DNA of 64,000 nt from the NCBI GenBank assembly GCA_022841625.1, contig JALHRD010000018.1, positions 52,872 through 116,871 on the forward strand, read 5' to 3'. The notes beneath the pieces are model-generated. The model was not told the origin of the DNA. It searched no databases and saw nothing but the letters and a program-made list of their open reading frames with translations. Each line of letters begins with the position of its first letter. Within the stretch, counting starts at the first letter, position 1. Positions 1 through 10,976 of this stretch are shown one piece after another. Position numbers and translations under genes: made by a program. This DNA comes from Xanthobacteraceae bacterium. GTDB lineage: Bacteria > Pseudomonadota > Alphaproteobacteria > Rhizobiales > Xanthobacteraceae.

Positions 1-78
1 ATTTATCCGATGCTCACGCTGTTTCCGGCGTTGGCGCTTTGGCATTTGGCAACCGCCATGAAGCGGCGAACGCGGTAG
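1..78 (+). CDS. Partial hypothetical protein, C-terminal end only
   Basis: An open frame enters from the left edge and ends at a TAG at 76-78. It encodes a hydrophobic stretch followed by a basic tail ending KRRTR. Third codon positions are mostly G or C, as in the neighbouring genes, which favours this frame over a second open frame that stops at 90-92. It lies 15 bp upstream of nuoG, where nuoF or a small accessory gene of the nuo operon would be expected. The sequence does not look like the end of NuoF. It could be a small membrane protein, but only about 25 residues are visible. Confidence 0.35.
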   Translation: MYPMLTLFPALALWHLATAMKRRTR

Positions 79-93
79 GTTCGGGACTATAAG

Positions 94-2178
94 ATGACCA
101 AGCTCATCGTTGATGGCCGTGAGATTGACGTTCCGCCGGAGTATACCCTGCTCCAGGCGTGCGAAGCCGCGGGCGCGGAAATCCCGCGCTTCTGCTTCCA
201 TGAGCGGCTGTCCATCGCCGGCAACTGCCGGATGTGCCTGATCGAGGTGGTCGGCGGCCCGCCAAAGCCGCAGGCCTCCTGCGCGATGGCGGTGCGCGAT
301 CTGATGCCGAACAAGGATGGTTCGCCGAAAGTCCTGCTCACCAAGTCGCCGATGGTGAAGAAGGCCCGCGAAGGCGTGATGGAATTCCTGCTGATCAATC
401 ATCCGCTCGATTGCCCGATCTGCGATCAGGGCGGCGAGTGCGACCTGCAAGACCAGGCGATGGCTTATGGCGTCGACTCCAGCCGCTATCAGGAGAACAA
501 GCGCGCGGTTGAGGACAAGCACATCGGCGCGCTGGTCAAGACCATCATGACGCGCTGCATCCATTGCACGCGCTGCGTCCGCTTCATGACCGAGGTTGCG
601 GGCGTGCCTGAACTCGGCGCCATCGGTCGCGGCGAGGATATGGAGATTACGACCTATCTCGAACAGGCGATGACATCGGAACTGCAGGGCAATGTGGTCG
701 ATCTTTGCCCGGTCGGGGCGCTTACCTCGAAGCCCTATGTGTTTTCGGCGCGGCCGTGGGAATTGACCAAGACGGAATCGATCGATGTGATGGATGCGCT
801 CGGTTCGGCGATCCGCATTGACACGCGCGGCCGCGAGGTGATGCGCATCCTGCCGCGCGTCAATGACGACGTGAACGAGGAATGGATTTCCGACAAGAGC
901 CGTCATGTGGTCGATGGATTGCGCATTCAGCGCCTCGACCGGCCCTATGTTCGGGACGACGGCCGGCTGCGTCCTGCGAGCTGGCCCGCGGCCTTCGCGG
1001 CGGTTGCGTCAAAACTCAAGACGGCGCGCAAAGAGCGCATTGGCGCCATTGTCGGCGACCTGGCTGCGGTCGAGGAGATATTTGCGCTCAAGGACCTAAT
1101 GACGCGGTTCGGCGTAGCCAATCTCGATTGTCGGCAGGATGGCGCGGCGGTGGATCCGGCTTGGGGGCGCGGCAGTTATCTGTTCAATGCGACCATCGCC
1201 GGGATCGAGAGTTCCGATGCGCTGTTGCTGGTCGGCGTAAACCCGCGCCGGGAGGCAGCGGTATTGAATGCACGCATCCGCAAACGCTGGCGCTCGGGCA
1301 ATTATCCGATTGGCGTGATCGGTGAGCGCGCCGATCTGACATATCAATATGAGTATATCGGTCAAGGGCCTGAGACCTTGGCTGACGTGGCGGCGGGGCA
1401 GCACGCGTTTGCCAATGTGCTCAAGGGGGCGCAACGGCCGCTGGTTATCCTCGGTGCGGGCGCTCTTGCGCGGCCCGACGGCGCCGCGATTGCATCGCTG
1501 GCAGCATTGGCTGCGCAGAGCCTCGGGGCCGTCAAGGACGGCTGGAACGGTTTCTCAGTATTGCATAGCGCGGCGTCGCGCGTGGGGGCGCTTGACCTCG
1601 GATTTGTGCCGGGCAGCGGCGGTATCGGTGCGACGCAAATGACCGCGGCGGGCGCGCTTGACGTGGTGTTCTCGCTTGGCGCTGACGAAGTTGAGATCGC
1701 GCCTGGCGCCTTCGTGGTCTATATCGGAACCCATGGCGATAGCGGCGCGAATCGCGCCGACGTTATCCTGCCGGGCGCGGCTTATCCGGAGAAGTCTGCC
1801 ACCTACGTCAATACCGAAGGCCGTGTGCAGATGGCGGCGCGCGCCTCCTTTCCGCCGGGCGAGGCGCGGGAGGACTGGGCGATCCTGCGGGCGCTGTCGG
1901 AACTGCTTGGGCACAAACTGCCTTATGACTCGCTTACGCAATTGCGGGCGGCGCTGTTCAAGGCCCATCCGCATATGCAGCGTATCGGCCAGATCGCGCC
2001 CGCAGCGGCGGCGGATATAGCGCGACTGGCGCAGCTTGGCGGGACGCCGGGCAAGGCGCCGTTCGTGTCGCCGATCGACGACTATTACATGACAAATCCG
2101 ATCGCGCGGGCTTCGGCGGTGATGGCCGAGTGTTCGGTGATCGCGGAAGGAAGCGCCGCCCAAACGGCGGCGGAATAG
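94..2178 (+). CDS. nuoG: NADH-quinone oxidoreductase subunit G
   Basis: NuoG is the large iron-sulfur subunit in the peripheral arm of respiratory complex I and relays electrons from the NADH module toward quinone. The 694-residue protein begins with a ferredoxin-like [2Fe-2S] domain with Cys34, Cys45, Cys48 and Cys63. A His103/Cys107/Cys110/Cys116 cluster site follows, then a [4Fe-4S] site with Cys155, Cys158, Cys161 and Cys205. The remaining two thirds is the molybdopterin-oxidoreductase-like domain, shorter than in E. coli and without an obvious cofactor site, as is usual for alphaproteobacteria and mitochondria. It is the first complete gene of the nuo operon here and ends 4 bp before nuoH. 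Confidence 0.97.
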   Translation: MTKLIVDGREIDVPPEYTLLQACEAAGAEIPRFCFHERLSIAGNCRMCLIEVVGGPPKPQASCAMAVRDLMPNKDGSPKVLLTKSPMVKKAREGVMEFLLINHPLDCPICDQGGECDLQDQAMAYGVDSSRYQENKRAVEDKHIGALVKTIMTRCIHCTRCVRFMTEVAGVPELGAIGRGEDMEITTYLEQAMTSELQGNVVDLCPVGALTSKPYVFSARPWELTKTESIDVMDALGSAIRIDTRGREVMRILPRVNDDVNEEWISDKSRHVVDGLRIQRLDRPYVRDDGRLRPASWPAAFAAVASKLKTARKERIGAIVGDLAAVEEIFALKDLMTRFGVANLDCRQDGAAVDPAWGRGSYLFNATIAGIESSDALLLVGVNPRREAAVLNARIRKRWRSGNYPIGVIGERADLTYQYEYIGQGPETLADVAAGQHAFANVLKGAQRPLVILGAGALARPDGAAIASLAALAAQSLGAVKDGWNGFSVLHSAASRVGALDLGFVPGSGGIGATQMTAAGALDVVFSLGADEVEIAPGAFVVYIGTHGDSGANRADVILPGAAYPEKSATYVNTEGRVQMAARASFPPGEAREDWAILRALSELLGHKLPYDSLTQLRAALFKAHPHMQRIGQIAPAAAADIARLAQLGGTPGKAPFVSPIDDYYMTNPIARASAVMAECSVIAEGSAAQTAAE

Positions 2179-2182
2179 GCCC

Positions 2183-3208
2183 ATGCTGGAATTCTGGACC
2201 GATTATGTCTGGCCTGTTCTGGTGGTGCTCGCGCAAAGCGTACTGCTGCTGGTCATTCTTTTGATCGCGGTTGCCTACATTATTTATGCCGATCGTAAGA
2301 TCTGGGCGGCGGTGCAGCTTAGGCGCGGCCCAAATGTCGTCGGCCCTTGGGGACTGCTGCAATCGTTCGCTGACCTGCTTAAATTTGTGCTGAAGGAGCC
2401 GGTGATTCCGTCCGGCGCCAATAAGGGCCTGTTTCTGCTGGCGCCGTTTGTGACCTGCGTGCTAGCGCTTGCCGCCTGGGCCGTGATCCCGGTCAATGAA
2501 GGTTGGGTGATCGCCAACATCAATGTTGGCATTCTCTACATTTTCGCGATTTCGTCGCTGGGAGTGTACGGCATCATCATGGCCGGCTGGGCGTCGAATT
2601 CGAAATACCCGTTTCTGGCCGCGCTGCGTTCGGCGGCGCAGATGGTGTCATACGAAGTCTCGATCGGCTTTGTGATCGTCACCGTCTTGCTGTGCGTCGG
2701 CTCGCTGAACCTGTCGGAAATCGTCGATGCGCAGGACGGCAAATACGGCATGTTCAACTGGTTCTGGCTGCCGCTTTTGCCGATGTTTGTGATCTTCTTT
2801 GTGTCAGCGCTGGCCGAAACCAACCGTCCGCCGTTCGACTTGGTCGAAGCTGAATCCGAACTCGTTGCCGGGTTCATGGTGGAGTATGGTTCGACGCCCT
2901 ACATGATGCTGATGCTCGGCGAATACGTGGCAATCGCCACGATGTGCGCCCTGGGCACCATCATGTTTCTGGGCGGTTGGCTCGCGCCATTCCCGGTGGC
3001 GCCGTTTACTTGGGTGCCGGGAGTGATCTGGTTCACCCTCAAGTGCCTGTTTATGTTTTTCCTGTTCGCCATGGCGAAGGCGATCGTTCCGCGCTACCGC
3101 TACGACCAGTTGATGCGGCTTGGCTGGAAGGTGTTTCTGCCGATTTCATTGGCCATGGTCGTCATTGTCGCGGGCGTGCTGCAATTCACGGGACTAGCAC
3201 CGAAATGA
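2183..3208 (+). CDS. nuoH: NADH-quinone oxidoreductase subunit H
   Basis: NuoH (ND1 homologue) is the membrane subunit of complex I that joins the membrane and peripheral arms and lines the quinone cavity. The 341-residue product is hydrophobic, with about eight transmembrane helices. Early on it has the conserved loop [15 protein letters not shown], and further on [19 protein letters not shown], both diagnostic of this subunit and of the quinone site. The ATG lies 4 bp after the nuoG stop. A small membrane protein gene separates it from nuoI, an arrangement different from E. coli. Confidence 0.97.
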   Translation: MLEFWTDYVWPVLVVLAQSVLLLVILLIAVAYIIYADRKIWAAVQLRRGPNVVGPWGLLQSFADLLKFVLKEPVIPSGANKGLFLLAPFVTCVLALAAWAVIPVNEGWVIANINVGILYIFAISSLGVYGIIMAGWASNSKYPFLAALRSAAQMVSYEVSIGFVIVTVLLCVGSLNLSEIVDAQDGKYGMFNWFWLPLLPMFVIFFVSALAETNRPPFDLVEAESELVAGFMVEYGSTPYMMLMLGEYVAIATMCALGTIMFLGGWLAPFPVAPFTWVPGVIWFTLKCLFMFFLFAMAKAIVPRYRYDQLMRLGWKVFLPISLAMVVIVAGVLQFTGLAPK

Positions 3209-3220
3209 CAGGCCTGTGTC

Positions 3221-3460
3221 ATGATGAATATTTCGCTGGCGGGACTGATTGGGGCGATCGTCGGCACCGTCATTGCCGGCGTGAACTACCACTTGCTTAT
3301 CGGTGCGTTGGAACGCGCGATGCGGGAGCGGGCGGTGCCTGCGGACGATGGGGAAGCGCTCGAACGCAAGCTGTCATTGCTTCGGCGTTTGGTGCTGACC
3401 GTCGAACTGCTGTTCTTTGCGACCTTGGGATACTGGATCGGAATGACGTTCTGGGATTGA
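3221..3460 (+). CDS. Small two-helix membrane protein inside the nuo operon
   Basis: This 79-residue protein lies between nuoH and nuoI on the same strand, 12 bp after nuoH. It has a hydrophobic segment at about residues 5-25, a charged middle (about 30-56, rich in Glu, Arg and Asp), and a second hydrophobic segment at about 57-77 ending [10 protein letters not shown]. No domain is recognised. Its place in the operon suggests a role in complex I assembly or a lineage-specific accessory subunit, but that is inference. Two ATG codons in a row (3221 and 3224) are both possible starts. Codon use matches the flanking genes, so it is unlikely to be a chance frame. Confidence 0.7.
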   Translation: MMNISLAGLIGAIVGTVIAGVNYHLLIGALERAMRERAVPADDGEALERKLSLLRRLVLTVELLFFATLGYWIGMTFWD

Positions 3461-3524
3461 TGCTTATGCCATTCGGAATATCTGTCGCCCATGCGTCCGG
3501 ACGGCGGATCGAAAGGATACACCG

Positions 3525-4013
3525 ATGACACTCGATCGGGCGGCCCGCGCGGTGTTTCTCTGGGAGTTCGTGTCGGCGTTCTTCCTGGCCATGCGCTACT
3601 TTTTCAAGCCCAAGGCAACGCTCAATTATCCATTCGAGAAGGGCCCGATCTCACCGCGCTTTAGGGGCGAGCATGCGTTGCGCCGCTATCCGAACGGGGA
3701 AGAGCGTTGCATCGCCTGCAAGCTGTGCGAGGCGATTTGTCCGGCGCAGGCGATCACCATCGAGGCCGGGCCGCGCCGTAATGACGGCACCCGCCGCACG
3801 ACGCGCTACGACATTGACATGGTGAAATGCATCTATTGCGGGCTTTGCCAAGAGGCGTGCCCGGTCGATGCCATTGTCGAGGGCCCGAACTTCGAGTTCG
3901 CGACCGAAACCCGCGAGGAGCTTTATTACGACAAGGAGCGGCTGCTGGCGAACGGCGATCGCTGGGAGCGCGAAATTGCGCAGGCCCTCGCGCTCGACGC
4001 GCGCTACCGGTGA
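3525..4013 (+). CDS. nuoI: NADH-quinone oxidoreductase subunit I
   Basis: NuoI (TYKY homologue) carries clusters N6a and N6b, which pass electrons to the last cluster before quinone. The 162-residue protein has an N-terminal amphipathic stretch followed by two ferredoxin [4Fe-4S] motifs: Cys62, Cys65, Cys68, Cys72 and Cys102, Cys105, Cys108, Cys112, each with the following Cys-Pro that is typical of the pair. Length and motif spacing fit the family. It is followed by a roughly 155 bp gap with a palindromic repeat, an unusual break within an otherwise tight operon. Confidence 0.97.
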   Translation: MTLDRAARAVFLWEFVSAFFLAMRYFFKPKATLNYPFEKGPISPRFRGEHALRRYPNGEERCIACKLCEAICPAQAITIEAGPRRNDGTRRTTRYDIDMVKCIYCGLCQEACPVDAIVEGPNFEFATETREELYYDKERLLANGDRWEREIAQALALDARYR

Positions 4014-4040
4014 CGGAGATGGTCTTGGGATCGCGCATGT

Positions 4041-4120
4041 TTCCGCTCGTCCCCGCGAATGCGGGGACCCAGGAACTACAAAGGAAGACTCTGGATTCCC
4101 GCTTTCGCGGGAATGAGCGG
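4041..4120. repeat. REP-like double-hairpin repeat between nuoI and nuoJ
   Basis: Two arms of about 32 bp (4043-4075 and 4089-4120) are imperfect inverted copies of each other, and each arm folds into its own hairpin: CCCCGCGAATGCGGGG in the left arm and CCCGCTTTCGCGGG in the right. The outer ends CCGCTC and GAGCGG match. The motif resembles the dispersed GCTTTCGCGGGAAT-type palindromes seen in many alphaproteobacterial genomes. It sits in the transcribed region between two complex I genes, so the message would carry a stable stem-loop there. Confidence 0.75.
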
Positions 4121-4167
4121 TGGAGAGGTCTCGATCGAGCGATAGAACTGTGCGTGGGGCCTTGCAT

Positions 4168-4785
4168 ATGATCGTCTACGCGCTGTTCTTTTATCTGTTT
4201 GCCGGGGTGTGTATCGCCTCCGCGATTATGGTCGTGGCATCCAGAAATCCGGTCTATTCGGTGCTGTTTCTCATTCTCGCCTTCGTCAATGCGTCCGGGC
4301 TGTTCATGCTGATGGGGGCGGAGTTCCTCGCGATGATCCTGGTCGTGGTCTATGTCGGGGCGGTGGCCGTGCTGTTCCTGTTCGTGGTGATGATGCTGGA
4401 TGTCGATTTTGCCGAACTGCGCCAGGGCGCGCTGCAATACCTGCCGATCGGCACGCTGGTCGGCATCGTGCTGTTGGCGGAATTGCTGCTGGTGGTGGGG
4501 GCGTGGGCGATTGCACCGCATGTGGCCGACGTCATCGCGGCGCCGATCCCGCCATTCTACTCGGTATCGAATACCGAGGCATTGGGCCAGGTGCTTTACA
4601 CCCGCTATGTCTATTTCTTCCAGGTCGCCGGCGTGATCCTGCTGGTGGCGATGATCGGCGCCATCGTGCTCACGCTACGCCACAAGCCCAACATTAAACG
4701 GCAGGATGTTTCGCAGCAGGTGGCGCGCACTAAGGCCGACGCGATCGAGGTGGTGAAGGTCAAATCGGGGCAGGGGCTGTCATGA
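4168..4785 (+). CDS. nuoJ: NADH-quinone oxidoreductase subunit J
   Basis: NuoJ (ND6 homologue) is a proton-channel-associated membrane subunit of complex I. The ATG at 4168 is chosen because the family N-terminus begins there ([13 protein letters not shown]); an open frame extends upstream to 4120 but that part overlaps the tail of the repeat. The 205-residue protein has five hydrophobic helices, including the conserved [18 protein letters not shown] helix with its pi-bulge region. The stop overlaps the nuoK start (ATGA), indicating translational coupling. Confidence 0.95.
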   Translation: MIVYALFFYLFAGVCIASAIMVVASRNPVYSVLFLILAFVNASGLFMLMGAEFLAMILVVVYVGAVAVLFLFVVMMLDVDFAELRQGALQYLPIGTLVGIVLLAELLLVVGAWAIAPHVADVIAAPIPPFYSVSNTEALGQVLYTRYVYFFQVAGVILLVAMIGAIVLTLRHKPNIKRQDVSQQVARTKADAIEVVKVKSGQGLS

Positions 4786-5090
4786 GCATTGGGCTTGGCC
4801 ACTATCTCACCGTTGCCGCGATCCTGTTCACAATCGGGATTTTCGGCATCTTCCTCAACCGGAGAAACGTCATCGTCATCCTGATGTCGATTGAGTTGAT
4901 CCTGCTCGCGGTCAATATCAACTTCGTGGCGTTTTCAACTTTCCTTGGCGATCTGATCGGGCAGGTGTTCGCGCTTTTGGTGCTGACCGTCGCCGCCGCC
5001 GAAGCGGCGATCGGACTTGCCATTCTTGTGGTCTATTTCCGAAACCGCGGTTCGATCGCGGTTGAGGACATCAATTTGATGAAAGGCTAG
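4782..5090 (+). CDS. nuoK: NADH-quinone oxidoreductase subunit K
   Basis: NuoK (ND4L homologue) is a small antiporter-like membrane subunit of complex I. The 102-residue product has three transmembrane helices, with the conserved helix-2 Glu in [13 protein letters not shown] and a second acidic residue in [13 protein letters not shown]. Both are implicated in proton translocation in this family. It overlaps nuoJ by 4 bp and is followed by a 78 bp gap before nuoL. Confidence 0.97.
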   Translation: MSIGLGHYLTVAAILFTIGIFGIFLNRRNVIVILMSIELILLAVNINFVAFSTFLGDLIGQVFALLVLTVAAAEAAIGLAILVVYFRNRGSIAVEDINLMKG

Positions 5091-5168
5091 CCATGTTGGG
5101 TTTGAACTCACCAACCGTCATGACCGCGAGCGACGCGAGCATGACGACAGCAAGGCGATAGACCGCTC

Positions 5169-7229
5169 ATGTATCAAGCGATCGTCTTTCTGCCGCTGGT
5201 CGGCGCGATCTTGGCGGGCCTTATTGCGCTCGCTGGCGCGCGCGCGCGGTTTCCCAGCGGCTTGCCAGAAAGTCACGATCTTGGCGCCGGTCATCATCCG
5301 GCACATGCGACGCCACATGGCGATGGCGGGCATCATGACGGTGATCACGCCGCTGAGCCGGCGGCGGCGGGGTCGCGGGCGGCCGAACTGATTACGACAT
5401 CGTGTTTGTTTGTCGCGATGATCTTGTCGTGGATCGGTTTCGTCAGCGTCGGATTTGGACAGGACGTCTATCTCACGGTGCTCAACTGGTTCACGGTGGG
5501 CGACCTCAAGGTCGACTGGGCGTTGCGGGTCGATACGCTCACCGCGGTCATGCTGGTGGTGGTCACCTCGATCTCGGCTTTCGTGCATCTCTATTCGATC
5601 GGCTATATGGCGGAGGAGCCGTATCGGCCCCGCTTCTTCTGTTACCTGTCGCTGTTCACCTTCGCGATGCTGGTGCTGGTGACGTCGGACAACCTCGTGC
5701 AGCTGTTCTTTGGCTGGGAGGGCGTCGGCCTGATGAGCTATTTGCTGATCGGCTATTGGTATCGCAAGCCCGAGGCGAACGCGGCGGCGATCAAGGCCTT
5801 CATCGTCAACCGCGTCGGCGACTTCGGCTTTGCGCTCGGCATTTTTGCGGTCTTCATGATGACCGGGGCGGTCGATTTCGGCACAATCTTCGCGCAGGCG
5901 CCGGCGCTGGTCGGCAAGACCATTCATTTCCTGGCGTGGGATGTCGATGCGCTGACGCTGATCTGCATTCTGTTGTTCATCGGCGCCATGGGTAAATCGG
6001 CGCAGTTCTTCCTGCACACTTGGCTGCCGGATGCCATGGAGGGGCCGACCCCGGTGTCGGCGCTAATCCATGCCGCCACCATGGTGACGGCGGGCGTGTT
6101 CATGGTGGCGCGGCTGTCGCCATTGTTCGAATTGGCGCCGACCGCGCAAACCGTGGTGGTGTTCTTTGGCGCGACCACCGCGTTCTTTGCCGCGACCGTC
6201 GGCCTGGTCCAGAACGATATCAAACGGATTGTCGCCTATTCGACCTGCTCGCAGCTTGGCTACATGTTCGTCGCGATGGGCGTTGGCGCCTATTCAATCG
6301 GCATATTTCACCTGTTCACCCATGCTTTCTTCAAGGCGCTGCTGTTCCTTGGTTCCGGCTCGGTGATCATGGCCATGCATCACCAGCAGGACATCCAGAA
6401 GATGGGCGGGCTCAAGAACAAGATCCCGTTTACCTATGCTATGATGGTGATTGGCACGCTGGCGCTGACCGGGTTTCCATTGACCGCCGGCTATTTCTCC
6501 AAGGACGCCATTATCGAAGCGGCGTTCGCCAGCAAGAATCCAATGGCGGCCTATGCGTTTATCATGACGGTCGCGGCGGCGGCGTTGACCTCGTTCTATT
6601 CTTGGCGGCTGATCTTCGTGACGTTCCACGGCCGTCCGCATGACCGGCATCATTACGACCGGGCGCATGAAAGTCCGCCGGTGATTTTGTTGCCGTTGGC
6701 GTTTTTGGCCGCAGGCGCGATTTTGGCGGGCTACCCGTTCCGCGAGCTGTTTGTCGGGCATGGCGTCGAGGCATTCTTCCGTGAATCGTTCAAATTCGCC
6801 GCGAGCAACCGCATTCTTGAGGAACTGCATCACGTGCCATATGCGGTGGCAATGCTGCCGACCTTCATGATGGCGCTCGGTTTCCTGGTGTCCTGGTATT
6901 TCTACATTCGCAATCCGGCGCTGCCGGTCGAACTCGCGCGGCAGCACGATGGGCTCTACAAATTTCTGCTCAACAAATGGTACATCGACGAACTCTATGA
7001 GATCGTTTTTGTGCGGCCGACGCTATGGCTTGGTCGGTTGCTTTGGAAGCAAGGCGACGGTCGCTTCATCGATGGTTTGGGGCCGGACGGCGTGTCGGCG
7101 CGCGTGCTGGACGTGACGCGCCGCGCGATGCGGCTGCAGACCGGCTATCTCTATCATTACGCCTTCGCAATGCTGATCGGGGTGGCCGCGTTGATTACGT
7201 GGTTCCTGGTCCGGACGGGGGTAGGCTGA
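5169..7229 (+). CDS. nuoL: NADH-quinone oxidoreductase subunit L
   Basis: NuoL (ND5 homologue) is the distal antiporter-like, proton-pumping subunit of complex I. The 686-residue protein has the conserved NuoL core with [18 protein letters not shown], the discontinuous-helix Lys and Glu residues, the [22 protein letters not shown] signature and a C-terminal lateral-helix region. Between the first and second transmembrane helices (about residues 30-70) lies a His- and Gly-rich hydrophilic stretch with eight His between residues 36 and 60. The 78 bp gap upstream has a short inverted repeat, CGTCATG (5116-5122) and CATGACG (5140-5146). It overlaps the nuoM start. Confidence 0.97.
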   Translation: MYQAIVFLPLVGAILAGLIALAGARARFPSGLPESHDLGAGHHPAHATPHGDGGHHDGDHAAEPAAAGSRAAELITTSCLFVAMILSWIGFVSVGFGQDVYLTVLNWFTVGDLKVDWALRVDTLTAVMLVVVTSISAFVHLYSIGYMAEEPYRPRFFCYLSLFTFAMLVLVTSDNLVQLFFGWEGVGLMSYLLIGYWYRKPEANAAAIKAFIVNRVGDFGFALGIFAVFMMTGAVDFGTIFAQAPALVGKTIHFLAWDVDALTLICILLFIGAMGKSAQFFLHTWLPDAMEGPTPVSALIHAATMVTAGVFMVARLSPLFELAPTAQTVVVFFGATTAFFAATVGLVQNDIKRIVAYSTCSQLGYMFVAMGVGAYSIGIFHLFTHAFFKALLFLGSGSVIMAMHHQQDIQKMGGLKNKIPFTYAMMVIGTLALTGFPLTAGYFSKDAIIEAAFASKNPMAAYAFIMTVAAAALTSFYSWRLIFVTFHGRPHDRHHYDRAHESPPVILLPLAFLAAGAILAGYPFRELFVGHGVEAFFRESFKFAASNRILEELHHVPYAVAMLPTFMMALGFLVSWYFYIRNPALPVELARQHDGLYKFLLNKWYIDELYEIVFVRPTLWLGRLLWKQGDGRFIDGLGPDGVSARVLDVTRRAMRLQTGYLYHYAFAMLIGVAALITWFLVRTGVG

Positions 7230-8752
7230 TGCTGAGCTGGCCGATCCTCTCCATTACGACGTTCCTGCCGCTGGTCGGTGCGTTGTTCATTATGATGTTG
7301 CGCGGCGAAGGCGACGCCGAAAAGCGCAATGCGCGTTGGGTCGCGTTGTGGAGCACACTGATCACCTTTGCGGTTTCACTGGTGCTGGTCTGGCGGTTCG
7401 ACGCCGGTTCGGCGGAGTTTCAATTCATCGAGCGGCTGCCGTGGCTCGGGGGAACCATCAATTATCATATGGGCGTCGATGGCATTTCCCTGCCATTCGT
7501 GATCCTCACCACGGCGCTGATGCCGCTATGCATCATCGCAAGTTGGGGTTCGATCCAGAGCCGCGTGAAGGAGTACATGATTGCGTTTCTGGTGCTTGAG
7601 ACCCTGATGGTCGGCACCTTCTGCGCACTCGATCTGGTGCTATTCTATTTGTTCTTCGAGGGCGGGCTGATCCCGATGTTCCTCATCATCGGGGTATGGG
7701 GCGGCCCGCGCCGGGTCTATGCCAGCTTCAAATTCTTCCTCTACACGTTGCTCGGTTCGGTGTTGATGCTGCTCGCCATCATGGCGATGTATTGGAGCGC
7801 CGGCACCACCGACATTCCAACGCTGCTCAAACATGGCTTCCCGGCGAATCTGCAGTTCTGGGCCTGGCTTGCCTTCTTCGCGTCGTTTGCGGTGAAAATG
7901 CCGATGTGGCCGGTGCATACCTGGTTGCCCGATGCCCATGTGGAGGCGCCGACCGCGGGCTCCGTCATCCTGGCCGCCATTTTGCTGAAAATGGGTGGCT
8001 ACGGATTCCTGCGGTTCTCGATTCCCATGTTCCCGTTGGCGTCGCAGGACTTTGCGCCGCTGATCTTCACGCTGTCGGTCATTGCGATCGTCTATACCTC
8101 GCTGGTCGCGCTGGTGCAGGAGGATATGAAAAAGCTCATCGCCTATTCGTCGGTGGCGCATATGGGCTTTGTGACCATGGGGATCTTTGCGGCAACGACC
8201 CAGGGGATCGCCGGCGGCATTTTCCAAATGGTGTCGCACGGCATTGTCTCGGGTGCGCTGTTCCTCTCGGTCGGCGTGGTCTACGACCGGCTCCATACCC
8301 GTGAGATCGCGGCTTATGGCGGGCTGGTCAACCGCATGCCGCTCTATGCCGCGGCGTTCATGGTGTTCACGCTGGCCAATGTCGGTCTGCCCGGAACGTC
8401 GGGCTTTGTCGGTGAATTTCTGACGCTGATCGGCACCTTCAAGGTCAGCGTCTTGACCGCGATGGTTGCGACGCTGGGCGTCATTTTGTCGGCCGGGTAT
8501 GCGCTCTGGCTCTATCGCAAGGTGATTTTTGGGAGCCTCGATAAGCCTAAACTTGCCGCCATTAAGGACCTCGATTATCGCGAGATGATTACGCTTGGTC
8601 CACTGGCGGCCTTGACCATTTTGTTCGGGGTATTCCCGAAGCCGATCCTGGATCTTTCCGCCGTCTCGGTCGCGCAGCTCGTCACGCAATATCAGCAGGC
8701 GATCGGCGCGGCGAAGGCGGCGGCCAAGGCCGCGGAAATGTTGTTGAAATGA
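7229..8752 (+). CDS. nuoM: NADH-quinone oxidoreductase subunit M
   Basis: NuoM (ND4 homologue) is one of the three antiporter-like proton-pumping membrane subunits. The start is the ATG at 7229, which overlaps the nuoL stop (TGATG); a longer open frame running upstream inside nuoL is not the gene. The 507-residue protein begins [19 protein letters not shown] and has the conserved [24 protein letters not shown] region, with its essential Glu, and the [20 protein letters not shown] signature. Length and helix count are typical. Confidence 0.96.
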   Translation: MLSWPILSITTFLPLVGALFIMMLRGEGDAEKRNARWVALWSTLITFAVSLVLVWRFDAGSAEFQFIERLPWLGGTINYHMGVDGISLPFVILTTALMPLCIIASWGSIQSRVKEYMIAFLVLETLMVGTFCALDLVLFYLFFEGGLIPMFLIIGVWGGPRRVYASFKFFLYTLLGSVLMLLAIMAMYWSAGTTDIPTLLKHGFPANLQFWAWLAFFASFAVKMPMWPVHTWLPDAHVEAPTAGSVILAAILLKMGGYGFLRFSIPMFPLASQDFAPLIFTLSVIAIVYTSLVALVQEDMKKLIAYSSVAHMGFVTMGIFAATTQGIAGGIFQMVSHGIVSGALFLSVGVVYDRLHTREIAAYGGLVNRMPLYAAAFMVFTLANVGLPGTSGFVGEFLTLIGTFKVSVLTAMVATLGVILSAGYALWLYRKVIFGSLDKPKLAAIKDLDYREMITLGPLAALTILFGVFPKPILDLSAVSVAQLVTQYQQAIGAAKAAAKAAEMLLK

Positions 8753-8759
8753 GCCAGCC

Positions 8760-10196
8760 ATGAGCGAAACCTTTGCCGTTCGCGAGCTTGTTCCGGTGTT
8801 GCCGGAGATCGTGCTGGTCTTGGGTGCGATGACGCTGCTCATGGTCGGCGCGTTTCGCGGCGAACGCGCGGTTGCGTCGATCAATTGGATGGCGATCCTG
8901 CTGTTAATCGCCGCCGGCGCGATCATCGTGCTTCTGCCGGCGGAACGGATGGAATCGTTCGGCGGCAGTTTCGTGCTGGAATCTTATGCGCGCTTTCTGA
9001 AATTGCTTGCCCTGATCGGTTCCGCGACCGCTATGCTGATGTCGCTCGATTATCTCGAACGCGAACAGCAAAACCGGTTCGAATATCCGATTCTGATTTT
9101 GCTTTCGACCGCCGGCATGTTGATGCTGATTTCGGCGGGCGACTTGATCGCGCTTTATCTCGGGCTCGAATTGATGAGCTTGTCGCTTTATGTCGTGGCC
9201 GCGATCAATCGGGATTCGGTGCGCTCGACCGAGGCGGGCTTGAAGTATTTTGTGCTCGGCGCATTGTCGTCCGGGATGCTGCTCTATGGCGCATCCCTGA
9301 TTTACGGCTTTACCGGCAGTGTCAATTTCGCGGCCATTGCCAAGGCATCCGCGAATGGCGGCATCGGCCTGGTGTTCGGACTGGTGTTTTTGTTCGCGGG
9401 CTTCTGTTTCAAAGTGTCGGCGGTGCCGTTCCATATGTGGACGCCCGACGTATACGAGGGAGCGCCGACGCCGATCACAGCGTTTTTTGCGGCGGCTCCC
9501 AAAGTAGCCGGCATTGCGATGTTCATGCGGGTTGCGATCGATGCGTTCCCCAACATCGTGCCGCAGTGGCAGCAGATCGTCATATTCGTCGCTATTGCAT
9601 CGATGCTGCTGGGGGCGTTTGCGGCGATCGGCCAACGCAACATCAAGCGACTGATGGCCTATTCATCAATCGGGCATATGGGATTTGCATTGGTCGGGCT
9701 GGCGGCGGGAACCATGCAGGGCGTGCAAGGCGTTCTGGTGTATATGGCGATCTATGTCGCGATGACGCTCGGGACGTTTGCCTGCATTCTGTCGATGCGC
9801 CGCGATGGCAAGATGGTTGAGGAAATCAGCGATCTCGCGGGATTGGCGCGAACCAATCCGGCGATGGCGTTTTTCTTGGCGATGCTGCTGTTTTCGTTGG
9901 CCGGCATTCCGCCGCTCGCAGGCTTCTTTGCCAAGTTTTATGTCTTTCTGGCAGCGATCCAGGCGGGGTTGTTCACGCTTGCCGTGATTGGCGTGCTGGC
10001 GAGCGTGGTCGGCGCCTATTACTATCTCATGATTATCAAGATCATGTATTTTGACGAGGCGGCCAGGCCGTTCGAGCCGATGCCGTATCAGCTCAAAGCG
10101 GTGCTGGCGGTGTCGGGATTGTTCAATGTGCTGTTCTTTGTCTACCCGAGACCGCTGGTTGAGGCGGCGAGTGCTGCCGCCAAGTCGCTGTTCTGA
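8760..10196 (+). CDS. nuoN: NADH-quinone oxidoreductase subunit N
   Basis: NuoN (ND2 homologue) is the third antiporter-like subunit of complex I. The 478-residue protein has about fourteen hydrophobic helices, the [18 protein letters not shown] segment with the conserved Glu, and [21 protein letters not shown]. It is the last gene of the nuo operon. The next gene, birA, starts 3 bp after its stop on the same strand, so it may be cotranscribed. Confidence 0.96.
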   Translation: MSETFAVRELVPVLPEIVLVLGAMTLLMVGAFRGERAVASINWMAILLLIAAGAIIVLLPAERMESFGGSFVLESYARFLKLLALIGSATAMLMSLDYLEREQQNRFEYPILILLSTAGMLMLISAGDLIALYLGLELMSLSLYVVAAINRDSVRSTEAGLKYFVLGALSSGMLLYGASLIYGFTGSVNFAAIAKASANGGIGLVFGLVFLFAGFCFKVSAVPFHMWTPDVYEGAPTPITAFFAAAPKVAGIAMFMRVAIDAFPNIVPQWQQIVIFVAIASMLLGAFAAIGQRNIKRLMAYSSIGHMGFALVGLAAGTMQGVQGVLVYMAIYVAMTLGTFACILSMRRDGKMVEEISDLAGLARTNPAMAFFLAMLLFSLAGIPPLAGFFAKFYVFLAAIQAGLFTLAVIGVLASVVGAYYYLMIIKIMYFDEAARPFEPMPYQLKAVLAVSGLFNVLFFVYPRPLVEAASAAAKSLF

Positions 10197-10199
10197 GTG

Positions 10200-10976
10200 A
10201 TGCAGCTTGATCCCAAGGCGTTGGCGGCGGGGGTCGGGTTGTCGGCTCATGAATCCCTCGTTTCGACCAATGCCGAGGCGCTGGCGCGGGCGCGCTGCGG
10301 CGAGCGCGGCCCCTTATGGGTAACCGCGGAAGGCCAGAGCGGCGGACGCGGGCGGCGGGGCCGGACCTGGATTTCCGAACCAGGCAACCTGTTTGCGAGC
10401 CTGTTGCTGACCGAAGCATCGCCGCCAGAGCATTGGCCGGAGCTTGCCTTTGTTGCCGCGCTGGCAATTCATGACGCGGTGGTGGAATGTGCGCCGGGCT
10501 TGCGCGCCCAGCTCGCGATCAAATGGCCCAACGATCTCCTGCTGGCCGAGAGAAAGTTCTCCGGGATACTGATTGAGGGCGAAGGGCAGGGTGCCGTGGT
10601 GGTCGGAATTGGCGTCAATTGCATCAACCATCCGTCGGATACAATGTATCCGGCGACCGATCTTGCGACCGCGGGCGCGGCCGTGAGCGCTCAGACATTG
10701 TTTTCAGTATTGTCGGCCAAGATGGTGGAGCGTCTGGCGCAATGGAGTGCCGGCGCGCATTTCTTCACGATCCGCGCCGATTGGCTGGCGCGCGCCGCCG
10801 GTCGGGGGCAGCCGATCCGGGTGCGCGTTGCCGACCATGACCTGGTCGGGCGGTTCGATGACATCGATGCGCAGGGGCGGTTGTTGCTGTCGCTGCCGGA
10901 TGGCGCGCGCAAAGCGATTGCCGCAGGCGAGATCGTTGAATTGGCGGAGCCGCTCCATGTCGGCGGTGCGCGCTGA
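10200..10976 (+). CDS. birA: Biotin--[acetyl-CoA-carboxylase] ligase
   Basis: The enzyme activates biotin to biotinyl-AMP and transfers it to the carrier lysine of biotin enzymes such as acetyl-CoA carboxylase. The 258-residue protein has the biotin-binding loop GRGRRGRTW at residues 49-57 and the catalytic KWPND at 108-112, followed by a small C-terminal SH3-like domain. No N-terminal helix-turn-helix is present, so it should be a monofunctional ligase and not a repressor. A GTG directly before the ATG (10197) is an alternative start. The stop overlaps the RNase J start as TGATG. Confidence 0.94.
   Translation: MQLDPKALAAGVGLSAHESLVSTNAEALARARCGERGPLWVTAEGQSGGRGRRGRTWISEPGNLFASLLLTEASPPEHWPELAFVAALAIHDAVVECAPGLRAQLAIKWPNDLLLAERKFSGILIEGEGQGAVVVGIGVNCINHPSDTMYPATDLATAGAAVSAQTLFSVLSAKMVERLAQWSAGAHFFTIRADWLARAAGRGQPIRVRVADHDLVGRFDDIDAQGRLLLSLPDGARKAIAAGEIVELAEPLHVGGAR

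Noticed and set aside
3..92. A second open frame at the left edge ending at 90-92
   Set aside because: Its third codon positions are much poorer in G and C than the frame ending at 78, so it was not called.
7640..8926. A 428-codon open frame on the minus strand
   Set aside because: It lies antisense to nuoM and nuoN, which are unmistakable, and its composition (His, Arg, Gln, Asp rich) is that of a shadow frame.
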